Of a stretch of DNA of 64,000 nucleotides, positions 12,001-22,272 are shown one piece after another. The DNA comes from Lactarius indigo (taxonomy: Eukaryota; Basidiomycota; Agaricomycetes; Russulales; Russulaceae): assembly GCA_025766275.1 (NCBI GenBank), contig JAFKAC010000014.1, positions 930,001 to 994,000 of the forward strand, given 5' to 3'. Each line of letters begins with the position of its first letter. Position 1 is the first letter of the stretch. The notes beneath the pieces are model-generated. The model did no database searches and was not told where the DNA came from. It saw only the letters and a list, made by a program, of their open reading frames with translations. A program made the translations under genes and the position numbers.

Positions 12001-15000
12001 CAATCAAGGACTGGTAGTGAGAGATATCTGAGGCAGTTGCCTGCGACGTATATTTAACCAGGTGCTCGTCAGCACCAGCGGGCAAGGGTGTGTTGTGTGG
12101 TGTGGCATCAGACATGCCAAAGCGTCCAAGGACATCCTTGATGTAGCCAGACTGATCTATTTCGATGCGTCTAAGGGAGCGGTCGCGCACAATGCGCATA
12201 CCAAGATAAGACTCTATCTCCCCGAGATCTGTCATCTCATAGCGTTCAGACAAGTCCGATTTTAAACGCTTGATACCACTCAGCGAGGGACCCAGTATAG
12301 TGATGTCGTCAACGTAGACAATAACGAAGAGTGGATCATACCCCTCCCGTTGAGGCATCATATATATGCCAGCATCAGCAAACGTCCGCTTAAAGCCGAG
12401 TGCAGTGAGCACTCCATGGAATTGCAAGTTCCATGCGCGGGAGGCCTGTTTGAGACCATAGATTGCCTTAACCAGGCGACACACCTTCGTCTCAGAGCCA
12501 GTGACAGTGAAACCTTGTGGCTGCTCCATGTATATCTCCTCGTCGAGCACGCCATTGAGAAAAGCAGACTTGACATCCATCTGATGGATGTGCCAGTCCT
12601 CCAGCGCGGCCAACGCCAGAAGTAAGCGTAGCGACTCAAATCGTGCGACGGGAGAGAAGGTTTCATCAAAATCTACGCCAGGGATCTGCGTGAATCCCTT
12701 AGCCACCAAGCGAGCTCTGTAGCGGCCATCCGCTTTGAGCTTAAAGACCCATTTGGATTTTACTGCCTTGCGATTAGGCGGGAGATCCACTAACTCCCAA
12801 GTCCCATTTTTAGCTAGGGCGTCCATTTCATACTGACACGCCTTAGTCCACTCATCTGCAGCTGCAGACCGCATGGCCTCTGCATAAGTTGCAGGGTCTC
12901 GGCCTACAAAGGCAGCAGCCAGTAACTCCGCATACCCCAGACGCCTGCTGCGCCATGCCGCATTGTCCGTATTGAAGTAACGCGGATTAGGGACAGGGGC
13001 ACGAGCACTGCGCCTTGGTGCATTGTCCATCTCGCGCAACAGCTGACTACGCTGTGCACGATCCTCAAATCCCCCAGGCATTTCTGGTGAGGGAGGAGGG
13101 ACATGTCGCATAATGCGCGTTGCACTAGGACGCGGCGGGGGTGAAGTGGGAGTGGTCTGCTCACATTTAGGTGTGGTGGGCAGAGCTGGCAGAGCAGGTG
13201 GTGGAGTGGTGGGGCGTGGTTGGACTTGTGGGGGGTCTAAAAGGTTTTCTACATCCTCCTCCTCACTACTACTGGAGTGTCCAGGGGAGGGGGCTCGCAT
13301 TGGTGGTAACGCCGGCAGGTGAGGCACGGCAGTCACTGTTGTGCTAGGCACGACTGGTGGTGAAGGTGTGGGGTGTGTCTCAACACCCTGGAGGGACGGG
13401 AAGCTACTCTCGTCGAATGTCACATCCCTGGACACTCGAACGGAGCGGGTTGAGCGGTCCCAGAGCTTATAGCCCTTAGATTCGGGCTCAAACCCAATAA
13501 GCGTGACCTCAATGGCCTTCGCATCCAATTTGCGACACTTATCAGCGGGTACGTGCATGTATCCCTTGCATCCGAAGACGCGAAGATGTGAGACATCGGG
13601 CACTTTGCCAGAGTGCCAGAGCTCATAGGGAGTGCGCCACTTAAGCCCACGGACTGGAGAGCGGTTATAGATGTGCACAGCTGCGCACACTGCATGCTCC
13701 CAGAAGCCTTTAGACATGCCAGCTGTGTGAAGCATGGACATTGCCTTATCCATAATGGTGCGGTTAAACCGCTCGGCTTTCCCGTTGGACTGTGGTGAAC
13801 CTGGCATCGTGAGGTGATGCTCTATCCCTTTCTGCTTGAGAATGTCCTGCGTGACACTCGACATGTATTCGCCACTGCGGTCAGAGTGCAGAGCGCGCAG
13901 TTTATGGCTAGACTGGGTTTCACCCCAGGCCAAATACATTTGCAGCGACTTAGCAAACTGGTCCTTCGACTTAAGGAAGTGTACCACAGTGAACTTAGTG
14001 TGGTCGTCTATGAAGGTGGCAGTATAGGTCGAGCCTTGCAGGGACTGAGTCTGCATAGGACCGGCGAGGTCACTGTGCACGATCTCAAATTGACGAGTTG
14101 TCCTCTTGTTAGAGGACGCAGAAAAGGGTTGGCGAGTGGATTTACCCATCTCGCACCCACGGCAAACTGTGTGGACCGTGGTGGAGCTATCTATGTCCAT
14201 GCCAGTGGTGGCAGAGGGACCATGCGCCTTCAGCGCCACAGAGGATATGTGTCCCATGCGTTGATGCCAGATATCAAGTGTGGCAGCACTTGATTTTGTG
14301 TGGGCGTTGAGGCCGACGCTGGCTGCGTCCAACCAGTAGAGGTTGTCCTCAAGGTAGCCTTTAGCCACACACTTTTGGTTGACAGATATTTTAAATGAGC
14401 CACTGTCAAAGGCAATCTCAGCACCCTTTTGTGCTAGGGCGCGTGTTGATAAGAAGCGCGTCTTCACCTGTGGTAGGTGTAGCACATTACTGAGAGTGAT
14501 AGAGATACCCTGGCTCGTAGTGAAGGCGACAGACCCGACACCCACTTGGTCTATAGTGGACTTGTCCCCTAGGCGTACAGTGCCTTTGGTTGGGGTGTAG
14601 TCCTTGAAGTCAGACTGATGTGGGGTGATGTGGTGTGTAGCACCACTGTCCATCATCCAACGCACACGCGAGGCAGCATACAAGGCAACACCAATTGATT
14701 CAGAGGCCCAATCTATCTTGGGCTCTACGACCTCCGTAATAGAGGCGGTGGTAGGTACTAGGACATGACTATTGGCAGCCTTGTTGCCTGCTTTCTCCTT
14801 CTCCTTTGCGTCAGCCTCATCCTTCTTCCTCTTCCTGCAATCAGGCTTGATATGGCCCTTTTTGTTGCAGTAGTGGCAAGTTAGACCAGAGTGGTCCTTC
14901 TTGCCCTTCTTGCCCGTCGACTTGACGGGGGCCACCTTGTTGAGGGAGGAGCCAGAGGGTCCGGAGCGGCGAGCTTCTTCCGACACTATGCGCGCTATGA

Positions 15001-17322
15001 TCTCAGCGTGCTTGAGTGCGGACGGGGCCCCACTGGCGAGGATAGTAGAGGCCAACACCTCATAAGAGGGCGGCAGTGCATGGAGGAGAATGAGACAGAA
15101 TTGGGTGTCAGTGACACCCATCTGTGCGTTGGAAAGGGCGACCCTCAGCTCATTGAGCTTGGCCAACTGAGAGGCCATGGGTGTGGAGTCGTCAAGGCGG
15201 GCTTGAGTTAGCTGGATCCACAAGTTGAAGATAGTGGTGCTGCCCGAAGCACCAGCATATACGTCTCTGAGCTTGTCCCACTTTGCTTTAAAGGTGGGAT
15301 AGGCGGCGTTGTCGGCAACGAGAGAGTAGACATCGGGTTTGAGGTAAAGGCGGAGGTACGCCTTTGCCCGACGTTGTACTGAGTCCCATTCGTCTTGAGA
15401 GACATCAACTGGTCCATGGTGAAGGGTGAACACATCCTCTGCTTCGTGCAGCGTGAGGATGGCTTCAATCGTCCCAGACCACTCATTCCAGTGAGTGCCG
15501 TCAAACTGTTCAAGGCGAATGCCAGAGGGCATGCCGAACATTGCGCCATAGGCGGCAGAGATGCGTGTAGAGGGTGTGGACCCAGTGGGGGGAAGCGTGG
15601 AGCCCCCTGCAGTAGCAGTGGCACCGGCAGCAGCGCCAGTGGGAGATGGTGCGCGAGAAGACATTGGGATGATTTATCTATCGCCGAGGAGCAGTCAGCG
15701 ACAGTGCTTCATAGTTTGCAAGACAAAGATAGAGGGGGTACCACTCCTGTCTGTGATTCTGTAAGGCCAGAACGCTAACGCGTCCTGCCTCCTGATAGTA
15801 TGCCAGTGATACAAGGGCTAGGCCCAGGTTGAAGGAATCCCTTTGCCATACCATGAGCTAGCTGCCAGCCAGGATGTGTCTAAGACACAGCTCAAATGGT
15901 TTGCGTCAGGGGGAAGGTGAAGGGAATGCTTTCAGAGCCCAAGGCTGTCTACCTCAGCCTCCTCGGCCTATTGGTTGCCTCATCGCCATAAGTGGCTTTA
16001 CTGAATCCTTTCCCATTGCCGCTACAAGGCAGGTATCTGGTTGCAGAACACCATAAGGTGAACACCCCCCAGAGCCTGAACCAGGTTTTACACTCCCATG
16101 GTGAGGAGATCCTGCGCCCAGTGTGGAGCACCAGAGACAGCTGGCGCTAAGCTCCACAATACACAGCCCAGTGGGCCATGCACGCCTGGATATTTTGAAG
16201 TTAAGGGGCTACCAGACCCAGTCTCCTTGCGCATAGCGCAGGGGCTAGGAAAACAGTAGGGTTGAAAGTAGGACTACTGGGCAGTACATGTACAGGAGGT
16301 TCCTCAGCAGAGACAAGTGGCGCCCCACTGCTCTCTGCCTTGGGCAAGGCTGGTAAGGCCCCAGACAGACCTTAGCCTGGTGTGTCCTCCTAGGAAGACA
16401 GTGACCAGCCAAGTGGAGTGGCTAGGGCAGCAGGGCCCATAACCTGATGAACAGCACAATAGAAGGGCATACTCACAGAGGGCTAAAGAGTCTGTGGTGA
16501 GATATGCAGAAGTGCTTGAAGCAGCAACAGGGGGTCAGGCAAGGTAAAGCAATAGAGTTGTCTGGCACACAAACAGTGAGAACTGATGTTATACATTGGA
16601 GGGAAGGGAGCTTACCTGGCACACAAACAGTGAGAACTGATGTGGACCAGGAGCGTACATGCTACTCTACTTATACACTTTCTGGGAGTGACACTATACA
16701 AGGGATGTAACACAAGTCACGTACTACAAGACAGTTATTGTTCTACAAACGGACAAAGGAATGGACGTTCTGAGAACAAGGACAGAAAGAACAAGGAGAG
16801 TCTAGAGGTAAGTGATATCATGATGACATCATAATAAGGATAGAACAAAAGGGGAACAAAGAAAGATACAAGAACGCATAGTACAATGAAAGGTCTGGAT
16901 ATGTCCATATGATGTCACTGTACATGATGTCATAGATGAAGTAGTCCGAGATTGTCCAGATCAAATCTAATCTAAAGCGATCCTAATTAATCTACAGCAG
17001 TCCGTATCTGTAAGTCCGGTCCGTAAGAGCCGCTAAGTGCGCAAGGGTCACTTATCAACAAATCGGACAGAAGCGGTGATTACACAGTCAACTATTCTGG
17101 AAATATGATAAATAGAGACGTAGGACACACTTTGGATTTGGACTGGTACCGATTGATGGAACTGGTTCAGTGAAAATTGGCGACGACATTAAATAACCGC
17201 TAATTTGAGAGGAGGAAAGAGCAATTAATCAATTGTGAAGAAAACGCCCTCGTACCGTCGTACAAGCAGTATGCCGAGTAACAAACCTGAAGCGAAGTAG
17301 AAACGCACATGATAAGACTCAT
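9088..17322 (-). CDS. F-box/LRR-like protein, clade 1 copy B, intron 1 carries a copia element (526 aa)
   Basis: Closest relative of copy A by eye. Exons: 17309-17322 (ATG AGT CTT ATC AT, donor GTGCGT), 10587-10711 and 9088-10529; together 1581 nt, in frame. Intron 2 (10530-10586) is 57 nt with GTACGT and ACAG ends. Intron 1 now runs 10712-17308 because a Ty1/copia element (10719-17060) sits six nucleotides upstream of the exon-2 acceptor (ATTAG). The flanks of the element, joined without the target duplication, rebuild an intron of about 250 nt like those of the paralogs. F-box LPDDVLLEIFDQCRR, then WHRLVHVCRRWRQLVF, LRR-like body and VEKFIAERQ tail are all intact. Exon 1 is the least certain part: its last three bases differ from the other copies. 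The insertion could block or alter splicing. Confidence 0.7.
10719..11334 (-). repeat. 3' LTR of the copia element
   Basis: This 616-bp LTR appears identical to the copy at 16445-17060. The 28-bp direct repeats are at 10836-10863 and 10890-10917. Short open frames inside both LTRs are the same in each copy and are not taken as genes. Confidence 0.95.
11335..11343 (-). other. Polypurine tract
   Basis: ACGGGGAGA on the minus strand abuts the 3' LTR. This is the expected place for the plus-strand DNA primer of an LTR retrotransposon. Confidence 0.7.
11354..11863 (-). pseudogene. RNase H domain of the copia polyprotein, cut off by an in-frame stop
   Basis: This frame encodes a copia RNase H (169 residues from its first ATG): TDSSLADQTDDRHSTSGY near the start, TEAEYMA, HGDNKGA, RRSKHIAIRHHVIRE and VADGFTKSLP. 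It lies in the same reading phase as the gag-pol frame and is separated from it only by the TGA at 11900-11902. It is therefore the detached C-terminus of the polyprotein and not a separate gene. It would be made only by stop-codon readthrough or by complementation from another copy. Confidence 0.93.
11900..15664 (-). CDS. Copia gag-pol polyprotein (gag, protease, integrase, reverse transcriptase), 1254 aa
   Basis: Starts at an ATG about 780 nt inside the 5' LTR. Domains in order: gag of the copia UBN2 style (about residues 45-230); a CCHC zinc knuckle CHYCNKKGHIKPDC (263-276); an aspartic protease with DSGA (D339); the integrase HHCC finger (H467, H472, C501, C504); the integrase core with D532, D595 and E631; and reverse transcriptase from about residue 945 with YVDD at 1117-1120. 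The frame ends at a TGA just after the RT region (PSPQHL). The following 13 codons and the RNase H frame continue in the same phase, so the stop looks like a single nonsense change that removes RNase H unless read through. All visible catalytic residues before it are present. Confidence 0.95.
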   Translation of the reverse strand: MSSRAPSPTGAAAGATATAGGSTLPPTGSTPSTRISAAYGAMFGMPSGIRLEQFDGTHWNEWSGTIEAILTLHEAEDVFTLHHGPVDVSQDEWDSVQRRAKAYLRLYLKPDVYSLVADNAAYPTFKAKWDKLRDVYAGASGSTTIFNLWIQLTQARLDDSTPMASQLAKLNELRVALSNAQMGVTDTQFCLILLHALPPSYEVLASTILASGAPSALKHAEIIARIVSEEARRSGPSGSSLNKVAPVKSTGKKGKKDHSGLTCHYCNKKGHIKPDCRKRKKDEADAKEKEKAGNKAANSHVLVPTTASITEVVEPKIDWASESIGVALYAASRVRWMMDSGATHHITPHQSDFKDYTPTKGTVRLGDKSTIDQVGVGSVAFTTSQGISITLSNVLHLPQVKTRFLSTRALAQKGAEIAFDSGSFKISVNQKCVAKGYLEDNLYWLDAASVGLNAHTKSSAATLDIWHQRMGHISSVALKAHGPSATTGMDIDSSTTVHTVCRGCEMGKSTRQPFSASSNKRTTRQFEIVHSDLAGPMQTQSLQGSTYTATFIDDHTKFTVVHFLKSKDQFAKSLQMYLAWGETQSSHKLRALHSDRSGEYMSSVTQDILKQKGIEHHLTMPGSPQSNGKAERFNRTIMDKAMSMLHTAGMSKGFWEHAVCAAVHIYNRSPVRGLKWRTPYELWHSGKVPDVSHLRVFGCKGYMHVPADKCRKLDAKAIEVTLIGFEPESKGYKLWDRSTRSVRVSRDVTFDESSFPSLQGVETHPTPSPPVVPSTTVTAVPHLPALPPMRAPSPGHSSSSEEEDVENLLDPPQVQPRPTTPPPALPALPTTPKCEQTTPTSPPPRPSATRIMRHVPPPSPEMPGGFEDRAQRSQLLREMDNAPRRSARAPVPNPRYFNTDNAAWRSRRLGYAELLAAAFVGRDPATYAEAMRSAAADEWTKACQYEMDALAKNGTWELVDLPPNRKAVKSKWVFKLKADGRYRARLVAKGFTQIPGVDFDETFSPVARFESLRLLLALAALEDWHIHQMDVKSAFLNGVLDEEIYMEQPQGFTVTGSETKVCRLVKAIYGLKQASRAWNLQFHGVLTALGFKRTFADAGIYMMPQREGYDPLFVIVYVDDITILGPSLSGIKRLKSDLSERYEMTDLGEIESYLGMRIVRDRSLRRIEIDQSGYIKDVLGRFGMSDATPHNTPLPAGADEHLVKYTSQATASDISHYQSLIGSLLYVQIGTRPDISFAVSRLAQYAANPSPQHL
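15665..16429 (-). other. Untranslated leader of the copia element
   Basis: About 765 nt lie between the primer binding site and the gag ATG, with no convincing coding frame. This is the expected place of the RNA packaging and dimerisation region. I saw no specific motif. Confidence 0.6.
16430..16444 (-). other. Primer binding site, initiator tRNA-Met anticodon region
   Basis: Directly after the 5' LTR the minus strand reads GGTTATGGGCCCTGC. Its complement, GCAGGGCCCATAACC, matches the anticodon stem-loop of eukaryotic initiator tRNA-Met as I remember it from yeast (GCAGGGCTCATAACC), except for C in place of U33. Priming by a tRNA fragment cut in the anticodon loop is known for Drosophila copia and yeast Ty5. 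Confidence 0.75.
16445..17060 (-). repeat. 5' LTR of the copia element
   Basis: This is the 616-bp long terminal repeat at the promoter side of the element in minus-strand reading. It contains two direct copies of a 28-bp word starting CTGGCACACAAACAG, 54 bp apart, as does the other LTR. These could be regulatory repeats. Confidence 0.95.
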
Positions 17323-17764
17323 ACACTAAAAAAGGAAACATCTTTTTCATGTCTCACGCCGACTCACGGTCATCGGAAGCCCTATCCAAAAGCGGGGTTG
17401 GGAGTTGTGCGCAGGCGACCGATACAGAATGTGTATGTATTACTGGATCCTGGGTAATGACTCGGACGTGCTCACCGCCGACTCGGGGCACAGTTAGCAC
17501 AAGCAAGGTATGGGGTATAGTACGCTCGGAACCAGTCGAGCTGTACAAGCTCGCACGGGAACGAACCTAATGTTATCTCCATGGGTGGACGTTGTCCACT
17601 TTGGCGATTCACACCACCGCTCAGTTATTAGCGGGTTCACAGTCCGCAACCGCAGATGCGGGACTGCCGGGCCGGGGTCACATTAGAAGGTGCTACTCTT
17701 CTCGTCCCATCCGCGCTAGTGTAACTCGACGTAATACATGGCCCCTAATCATTCTCTGGTCTTA
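17323..17764. other. Intergenic between F-box copy B and the RhoGAP gene
   Basis: No supported gene. It should hold the promoter of F-box copy B and the RhoGAP 3' UTR. Confidence 0.45.
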
Positions 17765-20700
17765 TCACCGTACCCTCTCCGCTAAGGTTCCTCTCATCCG
17801 GACGGAGTCAGTGGCAGGCCCACCAAACTTGATGCGCATGTACGTTTCGCACTGCTTCAAGAAATCTTTGCTAGATGACTCCATGTTACTGGCAAAAAAT
17901 TCTTGGTCATGCAAGAGCGGTAAAAACTCTTCCGGAACGGTGAAGAACTGGTCTTGATGCTCCAATAATTTCCCAAAAACCTTGGTTCTGGAGTCAGATA
18001 TCTTCATTATATCGCCCCCAGTTGATATCGAGCGATATTTAGTGTCAAAGTCCACCCAGTCACTTGCGAAGAGTATGCTGGGACCGATCTCACTCGCGAC
18101 GTGCGAGAGGTTCAACCGGGTCCTAGCGTCATCTTGGGCGCTCCCGAACGATGAGAGCCATTTTAGGAAAACGAGAAGGACCTCCAGCGTGTCTCGGTGA
18201 CACTTGGGTAATATGAGGGTCAGCATATGCAGCAACCGTTTGCGCTCCTCGTCGTTTGGTAGGCCTAGATACCAGATATAGGTCACCGCTATGTAACATA
18301 GGGAGACGTTTCTCGAACTCACCAGCGGCTATAATGAACAGTCTTTGTAGCTTTGAGGTCAAAAGGGGATCAGGGATATCGCGAAAGAATTGCTTTAGTA
18401 GAGAAGCAATCTCCTGAGGGCGCTCGCGAGTGAAATCTACAGAATAGAGGTTACGATTGAGTGCGGCGACGAGCTGCTTTTGCCGACGGATGCTGCCCGT
18501 CTTCCTGAAGTCAACTGCCATGTCTACAACATGGTCAATATATGTGAGCGTCGCGAGCGGTGACGCAACATATACGCACCCATCTGTCGCATCGCCAGGA
18601 TCGCGTCATTAATAAAGCACGGCACTCTGAGTGTGGCACTTGATGCGCCGAGTGACGAATCTGCGCCATCGCGCTCGACGAGAAGCTCCAATGGCACCCC
18701 GAAGAGGCCTTCCAGCCGTATAGCTCACCGTGAGCCCAACCAACCCGACAAGCGCAAAGCGACGCACCTTTCTTCTTCCGATCATCTCCTGGTTTGAACA
18801 GCCTCTCCCAAAATCCTTGCCGCTTAACCTCGAACATCTCCAGAACCTGGTCTAAATACATCCTACCACTTAGCGAGGAACGGTACAATACCGCTAACGC
18901 TGCATGTCGCACGATCGCCAGTTCAAGCGGCGTCAGCTCTGCGACGTAGGGCGTTAGGTTCTGTGGCGGTACCGGGAGACGCCGATTCGCCGCTTCCACC
19001 GCCTGCACAAGCCGCAGCGCGAGCTGCTGCTTAACGGAGCTCTCTGGAATGCCTCGCGGTCTAGAAGAAGTATTTGATGGTGCATCAGGGGACAGGTGTG
19101 TTTCGCTGGTCGATTGTGAAAGAATAACAGGAGTAGATTTTTCGGGGATGTTGACTGGCTTAGCGGGGCGAGGTGGCGGGGTGTGGGTAGAGAGCCGGTC
19201 TATGAGCGCTGACACCCCGATCGGTACGGATGGCAGTGCACGACGCCGTTGCACCGCTTTCTCTGCCTCCCCGGGTCGCGGAAGGTCTGTAGGCGCAGGC
19301 CCGGGTGGTAAGTTATTCGATGAATTGCCTTTCAACACGCTTGCGTCGCTCGAAAGTGCCACATTGCCGCTTGGGCTCTCGACGACAGTCGAGCGCTTCG
19401 GTATACGGGCTGTTTCGGAGAGCTTCTGGTCGAGGGTAAAACGCTCCAGATCTCGAGGACTACGAGACAGGTCGGTCTCTCCAGAAGAGAGAGAGGTCGA
19501 GTCTGCGGAAGTGGCTGCTGGGAGATTAATGGCACACGCCGTAAAGAGGAAGACACAAGACGTACTAGTGGACATTGGCATGATGACGTTCTGTTTCTTG
19601 AGAAGGAGATATAGCCTCCTCAGGGCTACGTTCAGCAAAAACGCATACTGCTCGAGGCGCGAAACCGCCTGGAAACCCCCACGGCAGCCCGGGTAGGCAT
19701 GATCCGTACAGTAAATTATGGGCGCCTCGCCGGACTGTCGGTTGTTTCTGATGTTGTCCGGCGACCAGAAAAAAATGTCCACGTTCGCGGGGGGTCGCCG
19801 TGCGGTCGAAATTACTGGAGTCGCACTCCCACCTCCAACCCCTCTCCCTGATTTGACCAGAGCTTGGTCCTCGGAATTCGCAGTTGCGGCAGGCGCCGCA
19901 GCTATCCCACAGCTATCGCATCGAACACAATTCGAATGCCAGCGTTGGTACGTGCCGAGGCGCACGCAATCTTCTTCGACCACGAGAGTGCACGCGACAC
20001 ATGCGTCACTCGGAGTGCTTGGGACTAGAACCTTGCTGAGTGTAAAGTCCGGCGAAGCGTCAAAGAACGGCGATTCCCCAGCAATCTCTGGAGCGAGACT
20101 ACGGAAGCCATACGCGACCCCATACGTACTTGAGTTGATCGATGCGGAACGCTGGGCGAGCGGGGCGTCGTCTTTTGCTCCTGCTATCATCCTACGCGCG
20201 GATGGACTCCCGCCTTTTACGGAAAACTGGTGAATTTTGTCGAGGAAAGACTGTAGGGCTTCGCCGATGCTGTGGTCACGCCCGAGCTTAAGAGCGCCTG
20301 TGAGTGCTATGCGAATGAGGATCTTGAGATAATGTGCAATTCCCGTTACCAACGCCAGCAACTCTTGCGTCATGCCCATCCGTCGTGCGCCCTTTTCCTG
20401 AGTGTGCAAGAGTAGGACGAATAGTTCCACCATCTTTTTGCAGAGCATACGGGATTCTCTGACGTGTGACATTCCTGAAGCAACCAATGAGAAACAGGTC
20501 ACCGGAGGTTGGCTATCATACCTTTCACGCCCAGCTGAGCGAACCGCCATTCAAGGTCATCAATTGTTGCAAAAAGCGCTTCCACGTGGAGGACGGTCCT
20601 CTCGGCCATCCGAATGGCCTCCAGATACGCCCCATTGCTCACGTGTCTAAGCGTGTCGGATATTCCCGCTGCACTTGACTCCTCGTACGCAGAGAGCACT

Positions 20701-22272
20701 CTGGAATAAATTTTAGCGTTCTTCTAGGGGGAGGGAACGGGAAATCCACTCAATGCTTACGTCCAGATGCGATATACCTGCTGTTCCATCTTAATTTGCT
20801 TGTCCTTTAACGACGCAGTTGACTCCTCCCGCTCTTCCTTCACGTAGGAAGGCTCGGTTGTGTCTGTGAGACTTCCATGAAGATAGGGAGCAACTTTTAC
20901 ATTCCAGAACTTGCATAGGAAACTATCGTCAGCGACGGGAAATAGGCCAGCTCGAATATACCACAAACCTTGTGAATCATGTAACATTCCGGATGCCAGC
21001 ACTCATCACGCTGGTTCCTAGTAATCTCCACAAATTGCTTCAGAAGGGCAGTACTGCAGCCGATGCACTTGGTGGAAAAACGTGTCGAGTAATGGAAATG
21101 ACAATATACTTCATTATCGTGCTCGTAATACGAGTCTTGAGGGCCAAACAACGTTGGACATAAGGCGCACGTGAAATGTTCGACATGATATTTTTTGTCT
21201 GCGGGAAAGTCAGCCGAGCCCCGGTGGTCATCATAAACGCAGGTGACGTACTACACGCCGTGACGTAGGTCCCTCTCAATGCCGCACCGCATTTTGCACA
21301 AACTAGATTTAACCTCCGGAAGTAATCCCTTTCGCACAATGGTTGCTGCTCCCCATCAGGGTCGCCGATAGGGAAAAATTTCGAAGCAACGACATCCCCG
21401 CAATCCTAAAAGGAGTTAACGAAGCGCCAAAAAATGGAAAGGAAGGGCACTGACGATACACGTGAAACATTGAAGATGGAAGGTAGAGTTGAGGGCCCGA
21501 ACGAACGCACCCTGCAGGGGAAGACCGCAAGCACGGCATGGCCTATGGAAAGTGAGTTCAATACCATTAAAGTCAGAAAGAACTACCGGTGGAACAAAGA
21601 ATGGCGGGGGCACGAGGTGATCACTCACATGGCGGTGACATTAGGACCAATAGACTGGCTACCTTCAGACGAGTACTCACGTTGGCCCTTGGCATCGCCG
21701 TTTGGGATACTCGGGTGGGGCGAGATTTGGATTATGTCAGTGGACTCAGACCGAAGGGGTAGGTCTTTCTCGACATTGTTAACAAGTGACGAGACGCCGT
21801 GGTAGGAACTGTCGTGTTTGAACTCGCTTGTTGTTTCAATAGTAGATTTGCGCGATGACAGCACGCGGTGGGGTACCCCAGACTGATTTGTACGGATCGA
21901 TGGGGATGACGGTCTAAAGCCTCTCTGTCTCCATTCTCCCGAGTTTTCAGACGACGGAGGCTGATATTGGTCGTGGGAGCTACTGCTCGGGGTACTTGGG
22001 CGACTGTTAGAGGGCGAAGCCGAAATGTTGGCAGTGAACACAGAGCCGCGATCCGACTCCATATCATCACAGGAAAAATTTGCTAAAGAAGAGATGTCGT
22101 CGAGGTAGCGCTTTCCGTCATCGGATTCGTTGAGTGTTCGAACAGAGGGACCCGGGGACGGTAACCTAACAGAAGGCCAATCCGGGCTGTTCTGGATGGA
22201 GGGGCGGGAATAGAGTGAGGACAGGTCATCATCGTCATCGTGAGGTGATTGGCCCTGGGTGTTGCGAATCAT
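17765..22272 (-). CDS. LIM-domain Rho GTPase-activating protein, Lrg1-like (11 exons, 1310 aa)
   Basis: Switches off a Rho-type GTPase, probably Rho1, in cell-wall and polarity control; LIM domains plus RhoGAP is the Lrg1/Rga1 architecture. Exons (minus): 21629-22272, 21455-21542, 21252-21405, 20969-21198, 20761-20909, 20522-20700, 19566-20474, 18768-19517, 18580-18708, 18323-18523, 17765-18264; total 3933 nt in frame. A Ser-rich N-terminus is followed by LIM1 (CRACG...HLQCFTC...), LIM2 (CAKCG...HFTCALC...) and LIM3 (CIGCS...CWHPEC), then a helical segment, a further Cys-rich LIM-like unit (CVACTL...HSNCVRCDSC...YCTDH), a disordered proline/serine linker and a C-terminal RhoGAP with FRKTGSIRR (arginine finger), IPDPLLTSKL and LNLSHVASEIGPSIL. 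The 48-nt intron 19518-19565 is stop-free. The domain count favours Lrg1 over Rga1. Confidence 0.9.

Larger units (their letters stand above)
10719..17060 (-). mobile_element. Full-length Ty1/copia LTR retrotransposon
   Basis: The element is 6342 bp and is read on the minus strand. It is bounded by two 616-bp LTRs (10719-11334 and 16445-17060), each starting TG and ending CA on both strands. A 5-bp target duplication AATCG occurs at 10714-10718 and 17061-17065. Next to the 5' LTR is a primer binding site; next to the 3' LTR is a purine tract. The order gag, protease, integrase, RT, RNase H places it in the copia (Pseudoviridae) group. The LTRs appear identical where compared, which suggests recent insertion. 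It lies in intron 1 of an F-box gene. Confidence 0.97.

Noticed and set aside
19049..19696. 215-codon plus-strand frame
   Set aside because: Antisense to the proline/serine-rich linker of the LIM-RhoGAP gene.
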